Assembly (NCBI GenBank): GCA_900548385.1
Contig: URKJ01000001.1
Coordinates: forward strand, 186,001-250,000
Direction of reading: 5' to 3'
Source: an uncultured bacterium
GTDB lineage: Bacteria > Verrucomicrobiota > Lentisphaeria > Victivallales > UBA1829
Length of the DNA: 64,000 bases
Below are positions 16,039 to 23,180 of this stretch, one piece after another (the first letter of the stretch is position 1; every line of letters starts with the position of its first letter). Position numbers and translations under genes: made by a program. The notes under the pieces are model-generated. The model ran no database searches. It was not told where the DNA came from and worked only from the letters and a program-made list of their open reading frames with translations.

Positions 16039-17646
16039 ATGACCGCAAAAGAACATCAGCAGTTGGGTAAGACCCTCTGGGCGATCGCCGATCAGTTGCG
16101 CGGCGCAATGAGCGCCGACGATTTCCGCGACTACATGTTGTCTTTCCTGTTTTTACGCTATCTGTCCGACAACTACGAAGCCGCCGCAAAGAAAGAACTG
16201 GGCGCAGATTATCCTCAAGGTACTGACGACGGCTACTTCTCGCCATTGCGCGAATGGTATGAAACCAATCTGGAAGACATCATGGAATTTGAGAAACAGA
16301 TGCGCCGCAAAGTGCATTATGTGATCAAGCCGGAATACTTGTGGAGCAGTATCGCTGAAATGGCCCGGACGCAGGACCGGGAGCTGCTCCATATCCTGGA
16401 TGAAGGCTTCCGGTATATCGAAAATGAATCCTTTGCCAGCACGTTTCAGGGCTTGTTCTCCGAAATCAATCTGTCGTCGGAAAAACTGGGCAAGAATTAT
16501 TCCGACCGCAATGCCAAACTTTGCACCATCATCACCAAAATCGCCGATGGCATCGCGAATTTTTCCACCGAGAGCGATATGCTGGGCGATGCTTATGAAT
16601 ATCTGATCGGTCAGTTTGCCGCCGGTTCAGGAAAGAAGGCCGGCGAATTTTACACGCCGCAACAGGTCTCCACCATCTTGTCGGAAATCGTCACCCTCGA
16701 CAGTCAGGACCCGACCACCGGAAAAAAGAAAAAGCTGACTCAGGTGCTCGACTTCGCCTGCGGCTCCGGTTCCCTGTTGCTTAACGTACGCAAACAGCTC
16801 GGTCCGTATGGCATCGGGAAGATTTTCGGGCAGGAAAAAAACATCACCACCTACAACCTTGCCCGGATGAACATGTTGCTTCACGGCGTCAAGGATTCCG
16901 AGTTCGAGATATTCCACGGCGACTCTCTGCTCAATGACTGGGATATTTTGCGCGAAGCCAATCCCGCGAAAAAAATGCTTTTCGACGCGGTGATAGCTAA
17001 TCCCCCCTTCAGTTACCGTTGGACTCCGACCGACGCCATGGGCGAGGATTTCCGTTTCAAAAATTATGGGATCGCGCCCAAGTCCGCTGCGGACTTCGCG
17101 TTTCTCCTGCACGGCTTTCATTTTCTCGCCCAGAATGGTACGATGGCGATCATCCTGCCGCACGGCGTACTGTTCAGAGGCGGGGCAGAAAAAAGCATCC
17201 GCGAAAAACTGCTGAAGGACGACAATATCGATACGGTAATCGGCTTGCCTCCCAATCTCTTTTTCTCCACCGGAATCCCCGTCTGTATTCTGGTGTTGAA
17301 GAAATGCAAGAAAGATGACGATGTCCTGTTCATCAACGCCAGTGAGCACTTTGAAAAAGGGAAACGTCAGAACGTCCTGTTGCCGGAACATATCGAAAAA
17401 ATTGTTTCCACCTATCAGTACCGCAGAGAGGAGGATCGCTATTCCCGCCGGGTTCCGATGGATGAAATCGTCGGGAATGATTATAACCTGAACATTTCGC
17501 GGTATATCAGCATCGCTATGCCGGAAGAAAAAATCGACCTTATCGCTGTACATAACGAATTGGTCAGTCTGGAAAATAGAAGGCTTGATGCGGTCAAGAA
17601 ACATAACGAATTCTTAAACGAACTGGGGTTGCCGCTATTGCCGTAA
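16039..17646 (+). CDS. hsdM: Type I restriction enzyme M subunit (N6-adenine methyltransferase)
   Basis: A 535-residue HsdM. It uses S-adenosylmethionine to methylate adenine within the site chosen by HsdS and is also part of the restriction complex. The N-terminal HsdM_N helical domain (starting LGKTLWAIADQLRGAMSADD) covers about 150 residues. The methyltransferase core has motif I LDFACGSGSLLLNVR (about 236-250) and motif IV IANPPFSYRW (about 319-328). The C terminus ends in a helix with LVSLENRRLDAVKKHNEFLN. Order in the operon is R-S-ATPase-M, not the common M-S-R. The ribosome binding site is AAAGGTAG. Confidence 0.96.
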   Translation: MTAKEHQQLGKTLWAIADQLRGAMSADDFRDYMLSFLFLRYLSDNYEAAAKKELGADYPQGTDDGYFSPLREWYETNLEDIMEFEKQMRRKVHYVIKPEYLWSSIAEMARTQDRELLHILDEGFRYIENESFASTFQGLFSEINLSSEKLGKNYSDRNAKLCTIITKIADGIANFSTESDMLGDAYEYLIGQFAAGSGKKAGEFYTPQQVSTILSEIVTLDSQDPTTGKKKKLTQVLDFACGSGSLLLNVRKQLGPYGIGKIFGQEKNITTYNLARMNMLLHGVKDSEFEIFHGDSLLNDWDILREANPAKKMLFDAVIANPPFSYRWTPTDAMGEDFRFKNYGIAPKSAADFAFLLHGFHFLAQNGTMAIILPHGVLFRGGAEKSIREKLLKDDNIDTVIGLPPNLFFSTGIPVCILVLKKCKKDDDVLFINASEHFEKGKRQNVLLPEHIEKIVSTYQYRREEDRYSRRVPMDEIVGNDYNLNISRYISIAMPEEKIDLIAVHNELVSLENRRLDAVKKHNEFLNELGLPLLP

Positions 17647-17670
17647 CCCGACAAAAGGAGCCGAAAAGAA

Positions 17671-18555
17671 ATGACGATACGCGGGAAAAGTATTAATCTA
17701 TTTTTGATGGATGGCTCCGTGACCGGTTGCATCAAGTGTTCGCTGTCCAACTGGACCGGCATCGCCTATAAAATTCCCCGTACAGAGCTGGACAACTGTA
17801 AAAAACGTAATGATCTCAAGCAAAGCGGCGTTTATTTCCTGTTCGGAAAATCTGATCAAACCGGCGAAGACGTGGTTTATATCGGGCAAGCCGGCGCACG
17901 GAAAAATGGCGAAGGCATCTTGAACCGTCTGCAGGAGCATAAACGAAATCCGGAAAAGGACTATTGGACAGAGGCCGTAATATTCACTACTTCAAACAAT
18001 TCCTTCGGTCCCACCGAGATCAGCTATCTTGAAAATCGCTTCGCCACGCTTGCGACGCAAGCCCATCGTTACCGGGTGACCAACGGCAATGAACCGACTT
18101 CCGGCAATACAACTGAGGAAAAAGAGAGCGAACTGGAAGAGTTTGTCGACTACGCGATGATCGTGATGGGAACCCTTGGGCATAAGGTATTCATACCGAT
18201 CTCTCTGAATGACGTTCCATCAGTCGCCGACGATGGCTCGGTCAATCATGATTCAGAACCGATATTGTATTTGAGCACCACAAAGGCCAATGCAAAAGGG
18301 AGACTTACCAGCGACGGTTTTGTCGTTTTCAAGGGCAGTAAAGTTGCCTCCGCGCCGACAAAAAGCTGTCCCGACAGCATAAAGGCACTCAGAGAGAAAA
18401 ATGCGGACCGAATTGATGTAAACCTCTTGCTAACCGAAGATGTGCTTTTCAGCAGTCCATCTGCCGCCGCTAGTTTTGTAAATTATGCCAGTGCCAATGG
18501 ACTGACCGCATGGATTGCCGAAAATGGAAAGACGCTGAAAGACCTTGAGGGTTAA
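17671..18555 (+). CDS. GIY-YIG nuclease family protein with C-terminal DUF4357
   Basis: A 294-residue two-domain protein. The GIY-YIG nuclease-like domain starts at GVYFLFGKSD (about 51) with VVYIGQAGARKNGEGILNRL (about 69-88), LQEHKRNPEKDYWTEAVIFT and a Glu in LENRFATLA. The C-terminal 80 residues (SDGFVVFKGSKVASAP... DVLFSSPSAAASFV... GKTLKDL) match the DUF4357 pattern. It lies 24 bases after hsdM with its own AAAGGAG site, and closes the island. Proteins of this architecture occur next to restriction-modification genes, but their role is unknown. It could be an accessory nuclease or a second defence layer. Confidence 0.85.
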   Translation: MTIRGKSINLFLMDGSVTGCIKCSLSNWTGIAYKIPRTELDNCKKRNDLKQSGVYFLFGKSDQTGEDVVYIGQAGARKNGEGILNRLQEHKRNPEKDYWTEAVIFTTSNNSFGPTEISYLENRFATLATQAHRYRVTNGNEPTSGNTTEEKESELEEFVDYAMIVMGTLGHKVFIPISLNDVPSVADDGSVNHDSEPILYLSTTKANAKGRLTSDGFVVFKGSKVASAPTKSCPDSIKALREKNADRIDVNLLLTEDVLFSSPSAAASFVNYASANGLTAWIAENGKTLKDLEG

Positions 18556-18605
18556 CAACCGATATAAATAAGAACTTCGCGTTCCCTTTTACGAACAGGT
18601 AATAT

Positions 18606-18665
18606 ATGCTTATGACCTGTATGCCCGACGGCTACTGGCTGGAGGTTGTTCTGGAAAAACGATAA
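18606..18665 (+). pseudogene. Remnant of a VOC/glyoxalase gene 3' end (right flank of the restriction island)
   Basis: Beyond the GIY-YIG gene, a short open tail encodes MLMTCMPDGYWLEVVLEKR and stops. PDGYWLEV is the C-terminal signature of glyoxalase-like VOC proteins. The DNA around GGCTACTGGCTGGAGGTT is nearly the same as in the intact VOC gene (10349-10366) and resembles the left remnant. With the remnant at 10384-10434 it brackets the restriction island. Confidence 0.6.
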
Positions 18666-19055
18666 ACAGTATTTTTTTCAGTACGGAGAATTACTGCTGC
18701 CGTCGTTTCAAGGTGAAAATCAAACACGGTTCTCATCCATACCTTTCTGCATTGTTCCGTGCAAATTGTGAGAGTGTTGATTGATGCAGCACGCTTTTTT
18801 CCCAATCTTTACAGCAAAACAGGGAATGCCTTCCGTTTCTTCGAGGCATTCCCTGTTTTGCTGTAAATTAAGTGAAGTTTGTTTGATTGAAGAAGAATTT
18901 CGCAGAAAAAACATTATTTTTTCAAAAATCGTGCAAGAAAGTTGATAGTTCCTGTGTATCACATTCAGAGGACTTGTTTGAGCCCTCGTCAGCGTTGACA
19001 TAGTAAGACGTTATGAGAAAAATGAGAAAAAGAGAGCGTTGAAATCAGTTTTTAT
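18666..19055. other. Intergenic stretch between the island and the TM2 gene cluster
   Basis: No gene can be supported here. It contains the long inverted repeat at 18808-18867 (listed separately) and A/T-rich sequence on its right side. Confidence 0.4.
18808..18867. repeat. 24-bp perfect inverted repeat with 12-base spacer
   Basis: The left arm 18808-18831 (starting TTTACAGCAAAACAGG) and right arm 18844-18867 (ending CTGTTTTGCTGTAAA) are exact complements over 24 bp. The transcript would form a very stable hairpin with loop TCCGTTTCTTCG. No T run follows on the plus strand. It could be a processed RNA hairpin, a transcription boundary or a mobile-element relic. Confidence 0.8.
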
Positions 19056-19084
19056 TTGTATTCGACACGTTTCTGAAGTATAGT
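19056..19084 (+). promoter_or_regulatory. Promoter with operator-like inverted repeat for the TM2 cluster
   Basis: TTGTAT (19056-19061) and TATAGT (19079-19084) have 17-base spacing. The -10 region overlaps an inverted repeat ATAGT-AC-ACTAT (19080-19091), a plausible repressor site. The leader to the first ATG is about 240 bases. Confidence 0.5.
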
Positions 19085-19226
19085 ACACTATTCTGAATTA
19101 TATGGAGGAAACAGAAACGAAAATAAATAAACCGTAAATTTTACAACTGAAGATCGACGTCCTCGCCTGAACTACCACTTCAACATGACGTCAACAGAAA
19201 AGCGCACGGTCGGTTGTGTCCATATC

Positions 19227-19302
19227 GGGCACATCTTGATTTGTGTTTTTCTGTACGCTGTGGTAGGCGTTGGCGAGGGCACTTTTAAGATGTGCCCTTT
19301 TT
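19227..19302 (+). promoter_or_regulatory. Attenuator-like leader structure before the TM2 gene
   Basis: AAGATGTGCCC (19287-19297), directly followed by TTTTT, can pair with either of two upstream copies: GGGCACATCTT (19227-19237, 11 bp) or the nearby GGGCAC (19277-19282, 6 bp). The structure ends 28 bases before the ATG at 19330. Alternative pairings before a T run suggest transcription attenuation. Confidence 0.5.
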
Positions 19303-19329
19303 ATGTTCAACCAACAGGAGTAAGAAAAA

Positions 19330-19776
19330 ATGTCTTTTAATTTTGAATGCCCGCATTGCAACGTCAACTTGGAAGCTGAAGACGAATGGGACGGTTTGGA
19401 AACCACGTGCCCAGGCTGCGCTCGGAACATTACAATTCACAGAGAGTCAGAGGAAGAGAAAGCGCAGGACAAACTGCTTCAGCCGCCCTCGTCGGAACTC
19501 CATGTAAAGGAAATTTCTACACTTCCCCCCAAATCGGAAGGTATTGCCCCGGAAAACAAGCCTCTTAAATCCCGGAAAATATATTTACTGCTTGGAATTT
19601 TTTTCTCCGCTTTTGGAGCACATGACTTCTATGCCGGATACACCACCAAAGGGTTCATCAAATTAGCCATCACCTTGTGCTGCTGTTGTATTCTGACTGT
19701 CGTTTCACAGATTTGGGGTATTATAGATATTTGTACGATTACCGAAGATGCGGAGGGACGTCCTTTTGCAGACTAA
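19330..19776 (+). CDS. TM2 domain protein with N-terminal zinc ribbon
   Basis: A 148-residue protein. The N terminus is a small zinc ribbon (FECPHCNVNLEAEDEW...TTCPGCARNI, two Cys-x2-Cys pairs). A polar linker (about 40-82) leads to a TM2 domain: RKIYLLLGIFFSAFGAHDFY, AGYTTKGFIKLAIT and a second hydrophobic helix ending VVSQIWGIIDICTI. The TM2 pattern (two membrane helices joined by a short turn with a conserved G-x-H-x-F-Y) is clear. Function of bacterial TM2 proteins is largely unknown. Ribosome binding site CAGGAG. It overlaps the next gene, which points to one operon of small membrane proteins. Confidence 0.85.
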   Translation: MSFNFECPHCNVNLEAEDEWDGLETTCPGCARNITIHRESEEEKAQDKLLQPPSSELHVKEISTLPPKSEGIAPENKPLKSRKIYLLLGIFFSAFGAHDFYAGYTTKGFIKLAITLCCCCILTVVSQIWGIIDICTITEDAEGRPFAD

Positions 19777-20152
19777 AATAGTATGGTGCAAACGTCTTGC
19801 AATTGCCGGAGCATTTTTAATCGGCAGCTGCATATTGTGTATGCTGTATTTTTACGATCCGAGAACGGTATCCTGGTATCCGTCATGCATATTTCATGAT
19901 TATACCGGATTACATTGTTTCGGATGTGGAAATACCCGGGCGACTTATCATCTGCTTCATGGAAATATCAGGGAAAGCCTGTCTTGCAATATCATGCTGA
20001 TTCCATGTATTCTTTTGCTTCTCTGCTGTATTTTAAAGCCGAAGTGCCTGGAGCATACTATTGCCGTTTGGGCAATTCCGGGAGTCGTCATTACGTTTAC
20101 AATACTTAGAAACCTGCCATGGAAGCCGTTTTGTCTGTTGGCTCCCTGGTAA
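19748..20152 (+). CDS. DUF2752 family membrane protein
   Basis: A 134-residue integral membrane protein with three predicted membrane segments. The family signature is visible as GLHCFGCGNTRATYHLLHGN (Cys-x2-Cys-G-x-T-R-A), following CIFHDYTG. DUF2752 proteins are commonly encoded next to TM2 proteins, as here, and have no assigned activity. Starts are ambiguous: ATG at 19748 overlaps the TM2 gene by 29 bases, whereas an in-frame TTG at 19766 lies 8 bases after GGAGG and may be the true start. Confidence 0.82.
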   Translation: MRRDVLLQTKIVWCKRLAIAGAFLIGSCILCMLYFYDPRTVSWYPSCIFHDYTGLHCFGCGNTRATYHLLHGNIRESLSCNIMLIPCILLLLCCILKPKCLEHTIAVWAIPGVVITFTILRNLPWKPFCLLAPW

Positions 20153-20185
20153 TTCAGGAAAACTAAAACGCAGGAGAACTAAAAC

Positions 20186-20485
20186 ATGTCAGAAGAAAAA
20201 GCCGTTCAATTCAATGATACCGGTTCCCGATTGAGAAATAATATGGGAATTATCGGTATGTCCCTTGGAATCCTAAGTGTCACAATTTGCATTCCATTGG
20301 GTGTTCCATTGGGCGCAGCCGGGCTCATTTGTTCCATCCTGACTTTGAAACGCGGCATACAGCGAAAGATGGCATGGGGCGGAATAATATGTGGTGGTAT
20401 TGGTATTATTCTAGGTCTCATTGAGTTTGTTGTTTTCCTGATTCTGTGTTGTATCTGGATCAAGAACGGCGGATTTTATCTTTAA
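20186..20485 (+). CDS. DUF4190-like small membrane protein
   Basis: A 99-residue protein with a polar N terminus and two to three glycine-rich membrane helices (GIIGMSLGILSVTICIPLG, PLGAAGLICSILTLKRG, then GGIICGGIGIILGLIEFVVF). The S-L-G-I-L-S...G-L-x-x-x-I-L...G-I-x-x-G-x-I-G-I-I-L-G pattern resembles DUF4190. It is third in the small-membrane-protein operon. No function is known. Confidence 0.65.
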   Translation: MSEEKAVQFNDTGSRLRNNMGIIGMSLGILSVTICIPLGVPLGAAGLICSILTLKRGIQRKMAWGGIICGGIGIILGLIEFVVFLILCCIWIKNGGFYL

Positions 20486-20507
20486 AATTACATGAGGAGA
20501 ATGAGTC

Positions 20508-20819
20508 ATGAAAAAAACGAATACAATCGCATTAGTCGGAATGATCATTTCAATTGCCAGCATGACCGTATGCTGTCCGATTGAAATGATGTTCTATGGG
20601 TTTTTTATACCGGTTGGTATGATCGTTGCTGCCGCCGGAGGAGTTTGTTCATTTATTGGGTATCGGAAGAGTCGCCGAGAGTCCTTTGAACAGCCGTTTA
20701 AAAATCTGGCGCTTGCCGGTATGATTCTCAGTATTGTCGCTTTGGTACTGAGGTTGCTGTACGGAATTCTTGTTTTACTCGGTGTCGTTGGATTAACAAT
20801 ATTAGGGGCATATTCATGA
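20508..20819 (+). CDS. Small membrane protein (DUF4190-like)
   Basis: A 103-residue protein with three hydrophobic segments (TIALVGMIISIASMTVCC, YGFFIPVGMIVAAAGGVC, LALAGMILSIVALVLRLLYG). Its layout and glycine pattern are those of the preceding gene, so the two look like diverged paralogues. RBS GAGGAG precedes the ATG. The stop overlaps the next start codon (ATGA). Confidence 0.6.
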   Translation: MKKTNTIALVGMIISIASMTVCCPIEMMFYGFFIPVGMIVAAAGGVCSFIGYRKSRRESFEQPFKNLALAGMILSIVALVLRLLYGILVLLGVVGLTILGAYS

Positions 20820-21145
20820 ATAAATCAACAAAAAATCTGCTTGGCGGAGATATCAAATCCGGATTGGCTTACTATTTGGGAATACTTTGGTCTCTGCCCC
20901 TCCTGTTCTTTGAAATCTTTTATGCATTTGCGCGGGAATTCAAGTCCGGTACCGCAACGCTTATTTTCGTATTGGCGTTGCCTCCATGGTTTTTCGGGAT
21001 ATATTGCTTTATCAAGGCATGTTCGGGCAAGAATAAAAATATAAGTTCCATCCTGCACAGTCTGGTTCCGGTTATTCTTGGCTGCTTCACTTTTTTGGCG
21101 TTTGCTGCAATATTGCTTATCCATAACTATATTATTAGGAGGTAA
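20816..21145 (+). CDS. Hypothetical small membrane protein
   Basis: A 109-residue protein with about three predicted membrane helices (YYLGILWSLPLLFFEIFYAF, ATLIFVLALPPWFFGIYCFI, VPVILGCFTFLAFAAILLIH) and a basic end. I do not recognise the family. The ATGA overlap with the preceding gene makes co-translation likely. It is the last gene of the TM2-DUF2752-DUF4190-like run. Confidence 0.6.
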   Translation: MNKSTKNLLGGDIKSGLAYYLGILWSLPLLFFEIFYAFAREFKSGTATLIFVLALPPWFFGIYCFIKACSGKNKNISSILHSLVPVILGCFTFLAFAAILLIHNYIIRR

Positions 21146-21237
21146 TTTCAAAATATTTAATTCGGATCTATAAAAAACAGAAGATTTATATTTTATATAA
21201 CGGGCAAGGAGGAAAACGCACAAAAACTTGATTTTTT

Positions 21238-21261
21238 GCGGCTTTTTTGGAAAAAAGCCGC
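21238..21261 (+). promoter_or_regulatory. Hairpin in the leader of the YbjN-like gene
   Basis: GCGGCTTTTTT-GG-AAAAAAGCCGC is a perfect 11-bp inverted repeat (the loop is effectively six bases). It could act as a terminator of the membrane-protein operon, with T residues on the 5' arm, or as a leader structure. The rest of 21146-21379 shows no gene. Confidence 0.45.
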
Positions 21262-21379
21262 GCGGGGTGTGTCAAGATGGTCTTGATGCACGAGAAAACA
21301 AGTTATTGACAGGAAAAAGCCATTTTTTTTTGAAATTGGCTCATCTGATAAAGAAACAAATAAAAACAAGGTTGCAAAA

Positions 21380-21856
21380 ATGAAAAAAACGCTTATTGTA
21401 ATGCTGTTGGGATTGGGATTTATCGGCACACAACTGCATGCAGAGATTATTTCGTTTAACAATTTATCAGCTAACAGTCTCCGACGAGTTTTATCCACAA
21501 CGTACGGAACGACCATTGCCAAAGACGGTGATCTTAAAGTCTCTACAGGTGACGGTGGTTGTATATGGATAAGAGTTATCACTGTTGGTAAGAAAAAAAT
21601 ACTGCGAGTGTATTCTAGGTACAGCCGATATGAAAAACGCACAACATCAGAAATGATATTGCTTGCAAATCAATGGAATGATCAAAAAAGATTGCTTCGT
21701 GTTGCTATTGATCCCAAAGATGGCTCCATGACTTGCGATTATTATATGATCTGCGTTAAGGGGCTTGATAGCGACAATTTGTCGGAAACGGTGAAATGGT
21801 TTTTCAGTCTGAAAGAAGATTGGAATAATTTTGCTATTAACGGAGGGGATGAATAA
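21380..21856 (+). CDS. Exported YbjN-domain-like protein
   Basis: A 158-residue protein with a clear signal peptide (MKKTLIVMLLGLGFIGTQLHA, cleavage after LHA). The mature part resembles the YbjN/type III chaperone-like fold: a segment with IWIRVITVGKKKILRVYSRY, a central helix TSEMILLANQWNDQKRLLRV, then a beta strand with DPKDGSMTCDYYMICVKGL and a final amphipathic helix LSETVKWFFSLKEDWNNF. YbjN domains are protein-interaction modules of unclear role. Weak RBS (AAGG). Confidence 0.65.
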   Translation: MKKTLIVMLLGLGFIGTQLHAEIISFNNLSANSLRRVLSTTYGTTIAKDGDLKVSTGDGGCIWIRVITVGKKKILRVYSRYSRYEKRTTSEMILLANQWNDQKRLLRVAIDPKDGSMTCDYYMICVKGLDSDNLSETVKWFFSLKEDWNNFAINGGDE

Positions 21857-21874
21857 TCTCTCCGTTTCAGTAAA

Positions 21875-21950
21875 ATGGCATACATAACAAAGGAATCATT
21901 CCTTGAGGCAAATACGCAACGGCGGTGAGCTTCCGCGGCAACGAGTTCCG
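21875..21950 (+). pseudogene. 5' remnant of an ECF sigma factor gene
   Basis: The DNA from the ATG at 21875 (MAYITKESFLEA...) aligns closely with the start of the intact sigma gene at 24833 (MAYTTKKSLLEAIRSGDEVS) over about 75 bases, with a frame shift near 21912. After 21950 the similarity ends. The last bases before 22086 hold a 54-codon frame (21925-22089, GTG start) that overlaps the next gene but resembles nothing I know. Confidence 0.55.
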
Positions 21951-22085
21951 CGGGGGCACGCCGCCGATTGCGGCGTGCGGGTTTGCTCCGGACGGCAAAG
22001 ATGGAAAACGGCAGCTTGAAGAAATCGAACGGAAACTCAGACTGACTGCTGGATGGAGAGAAACCATTTTTGAAAAGGCGAAACG

Positions 22086-23156
22086 ATGAAGAACAGAATA
22101 ACTTACACGGCAATATCAATTTTCATGGTTCCTCTTGCATGGGGAATGGATATCGAACTTACGGATGAAACAATTCTCCGGGATGTAACCGTTGCGGAAG
22201 TAAACATTCGCGGAATCGAACTGCTCCACAGTGATGGCGGACAGAAAGTGTTACCGGAGATGATTGCCGAAAGCGATCAGTCAAAGTTAAAAGAACACAT
22301 CGCCCGTTACAGACAGTTGGTCGGGAATAAGAAAATAACGTCTGCGATTCAGGAAGCCCGTCGGTCAGGATCAATCAATGCGGCAATCCCGATATTGGAG
22401 CAGGCGATAAAGAGTGCACCGGAGGCGGCGAATATTGCCAAAGCCAAAAAGTTACTGGCTTCGTTGAAGAAGAAAAGCAAGTCTGATGTCACAATGGCTC
22501 TTATAACAGTCGCCAATGAGAAAGAACTTTCCACGGCAATCGAGATCATGGAAAAGGCCGTTGCGGAAAATTCTTTCGCGGAAAATCTGGAACAGGCAAA
22601 AAAGAAACTGGCGGAACTGAAAAAAAGAAGTGTCGCTATCGCTGCAAATGGTGAAGCACCGGATGATAAGAATTCTTCAAAGCGTGAACAGGCTTCCGAG
22701 CTTGCTGAAAAAGGACGGCAGAGAATTCTGCGGGAACAACGGGCAAGCATGCAAAGACGACAGAGAGCGGTATCATCCTTCAGAGATCGGGGGAGTGGAA
22801 CAGGCAGCTCATCTGTTTTTAATAGTCAGCTGTCTTCTTTACGCAGCAGCCTCGACAGTCGCTTCGATCGTTCTTCTGCGAGCGGATATCAACGGCAGAA
22901 TACGGTATCCGGTGGCTGGGGAAGGGATGAAACAAGCGGCTCTGATCCCCGACCTGTGCATGAACGCATTGCGAAACCTCTTAATCAGGATTCTACGCCG
23001 TATTGCCTGAGATGCGGCGGTTCCGGACGAATTACACAGGTAACCATGCCGTCCGAAGGCGCTCTGATCAGTGCCGCATTCGGTGGGCAGCAGGCAACCG
23101 CAAGACAAAGCCGGCGGACATGCCCGACTTGCGGCGGAAGCGGAAAACGTTATTAA
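22086..23156 (+). CDS. Exported repeat protein with DnaJ-type zinc-finger-like C terminus (paralogue A)
   Basis: A 356-residue protein with a signal peptide (MKNRITYTAISIFMVPLAWG). A small N-terminal beta domain (MDIELTDETILRDVTVAEVN...GQKVLPEMIAESD, about 20-65) is followed by two Ala-rich helical repeats (IPILEQAIKSAPEAANIAKA and AIEIMEKAVAENSFAENLEQ), a Ser/Arg-rich low-complexity region (about 190-290) and a C-terminal pair CLRCGGSGRI...CPTCGGSGKRY. The C-x2-C-G-G-S-G motif is that of DnaJ zinc fingers. The first 180 residues are closely paralogous to the next gene, with a 67-base identical DNA block. Possibly an envelope-associated scaffold; function unknown. Confidence 0.7.
   Translation: MKNRITYTAISIFMVPLAWGMDIELTDETILRDVTVAEVNIRGIELLHSDGGQKVLPEMIAESDQSKLKEHIARYRQLVGNKKITSAIQEARRSGSINAAIPILEQAIKSAPEAANIAKAKKLLASLKKKSKSDVTMALITVANEKELSTAIEIMEKAVAENSFAENLEQAKKKLAELKKRSVAIAANGEAPDDKNSSKREQASELAEKGRQRILREQRASMQRRQRAVSSFRDRGSGTGSSSVFNSQLSSLRSSLDSRFDRSSASGYQRQNTVSGGWGRDETSGSDPRPVHERIAKPLNQDSTPYCLRCGGSGRITQVTMPSEGALISAAFGGQQATARQSRRTCPTCGGSGKRY
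22362..22428 (+). repeat. 67-base block identical in both exported paralogues (copy 1)
   Basis: The block encodes RSGSINAAIPILEQAIKSAP and onwards. The same 67 bases occur at 23457-23523 in paralogue B, while flanking codons differ. This indicates recent duplication or gene conversion. Confidence 0.85.
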
Positions 23157-23180
23157 CGACTGATGATAAGGAGGAGACGA

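Noticed and set aside
19185..19343. 51-codon frame in the TM2 leader
   Set aside because: No ribosome binding site, covers the attenuator structure and runs into the TM2 gene; no sign of coding selection.
18556..21145. Integron-like cassette array
   Set aside because: Small same-strand genes suggested it, but no attC-type RYYYAAC/GTTRRRY sites or integrase were found, and the genes overlap as in an operon.
21925..22089. 54-codon frame overlapping paralogue A
   Set aside because: GTG start without ribosome binding site, begins inside the sigma remnant and resembles no known protein. Kept only as a note in the remnant entry.
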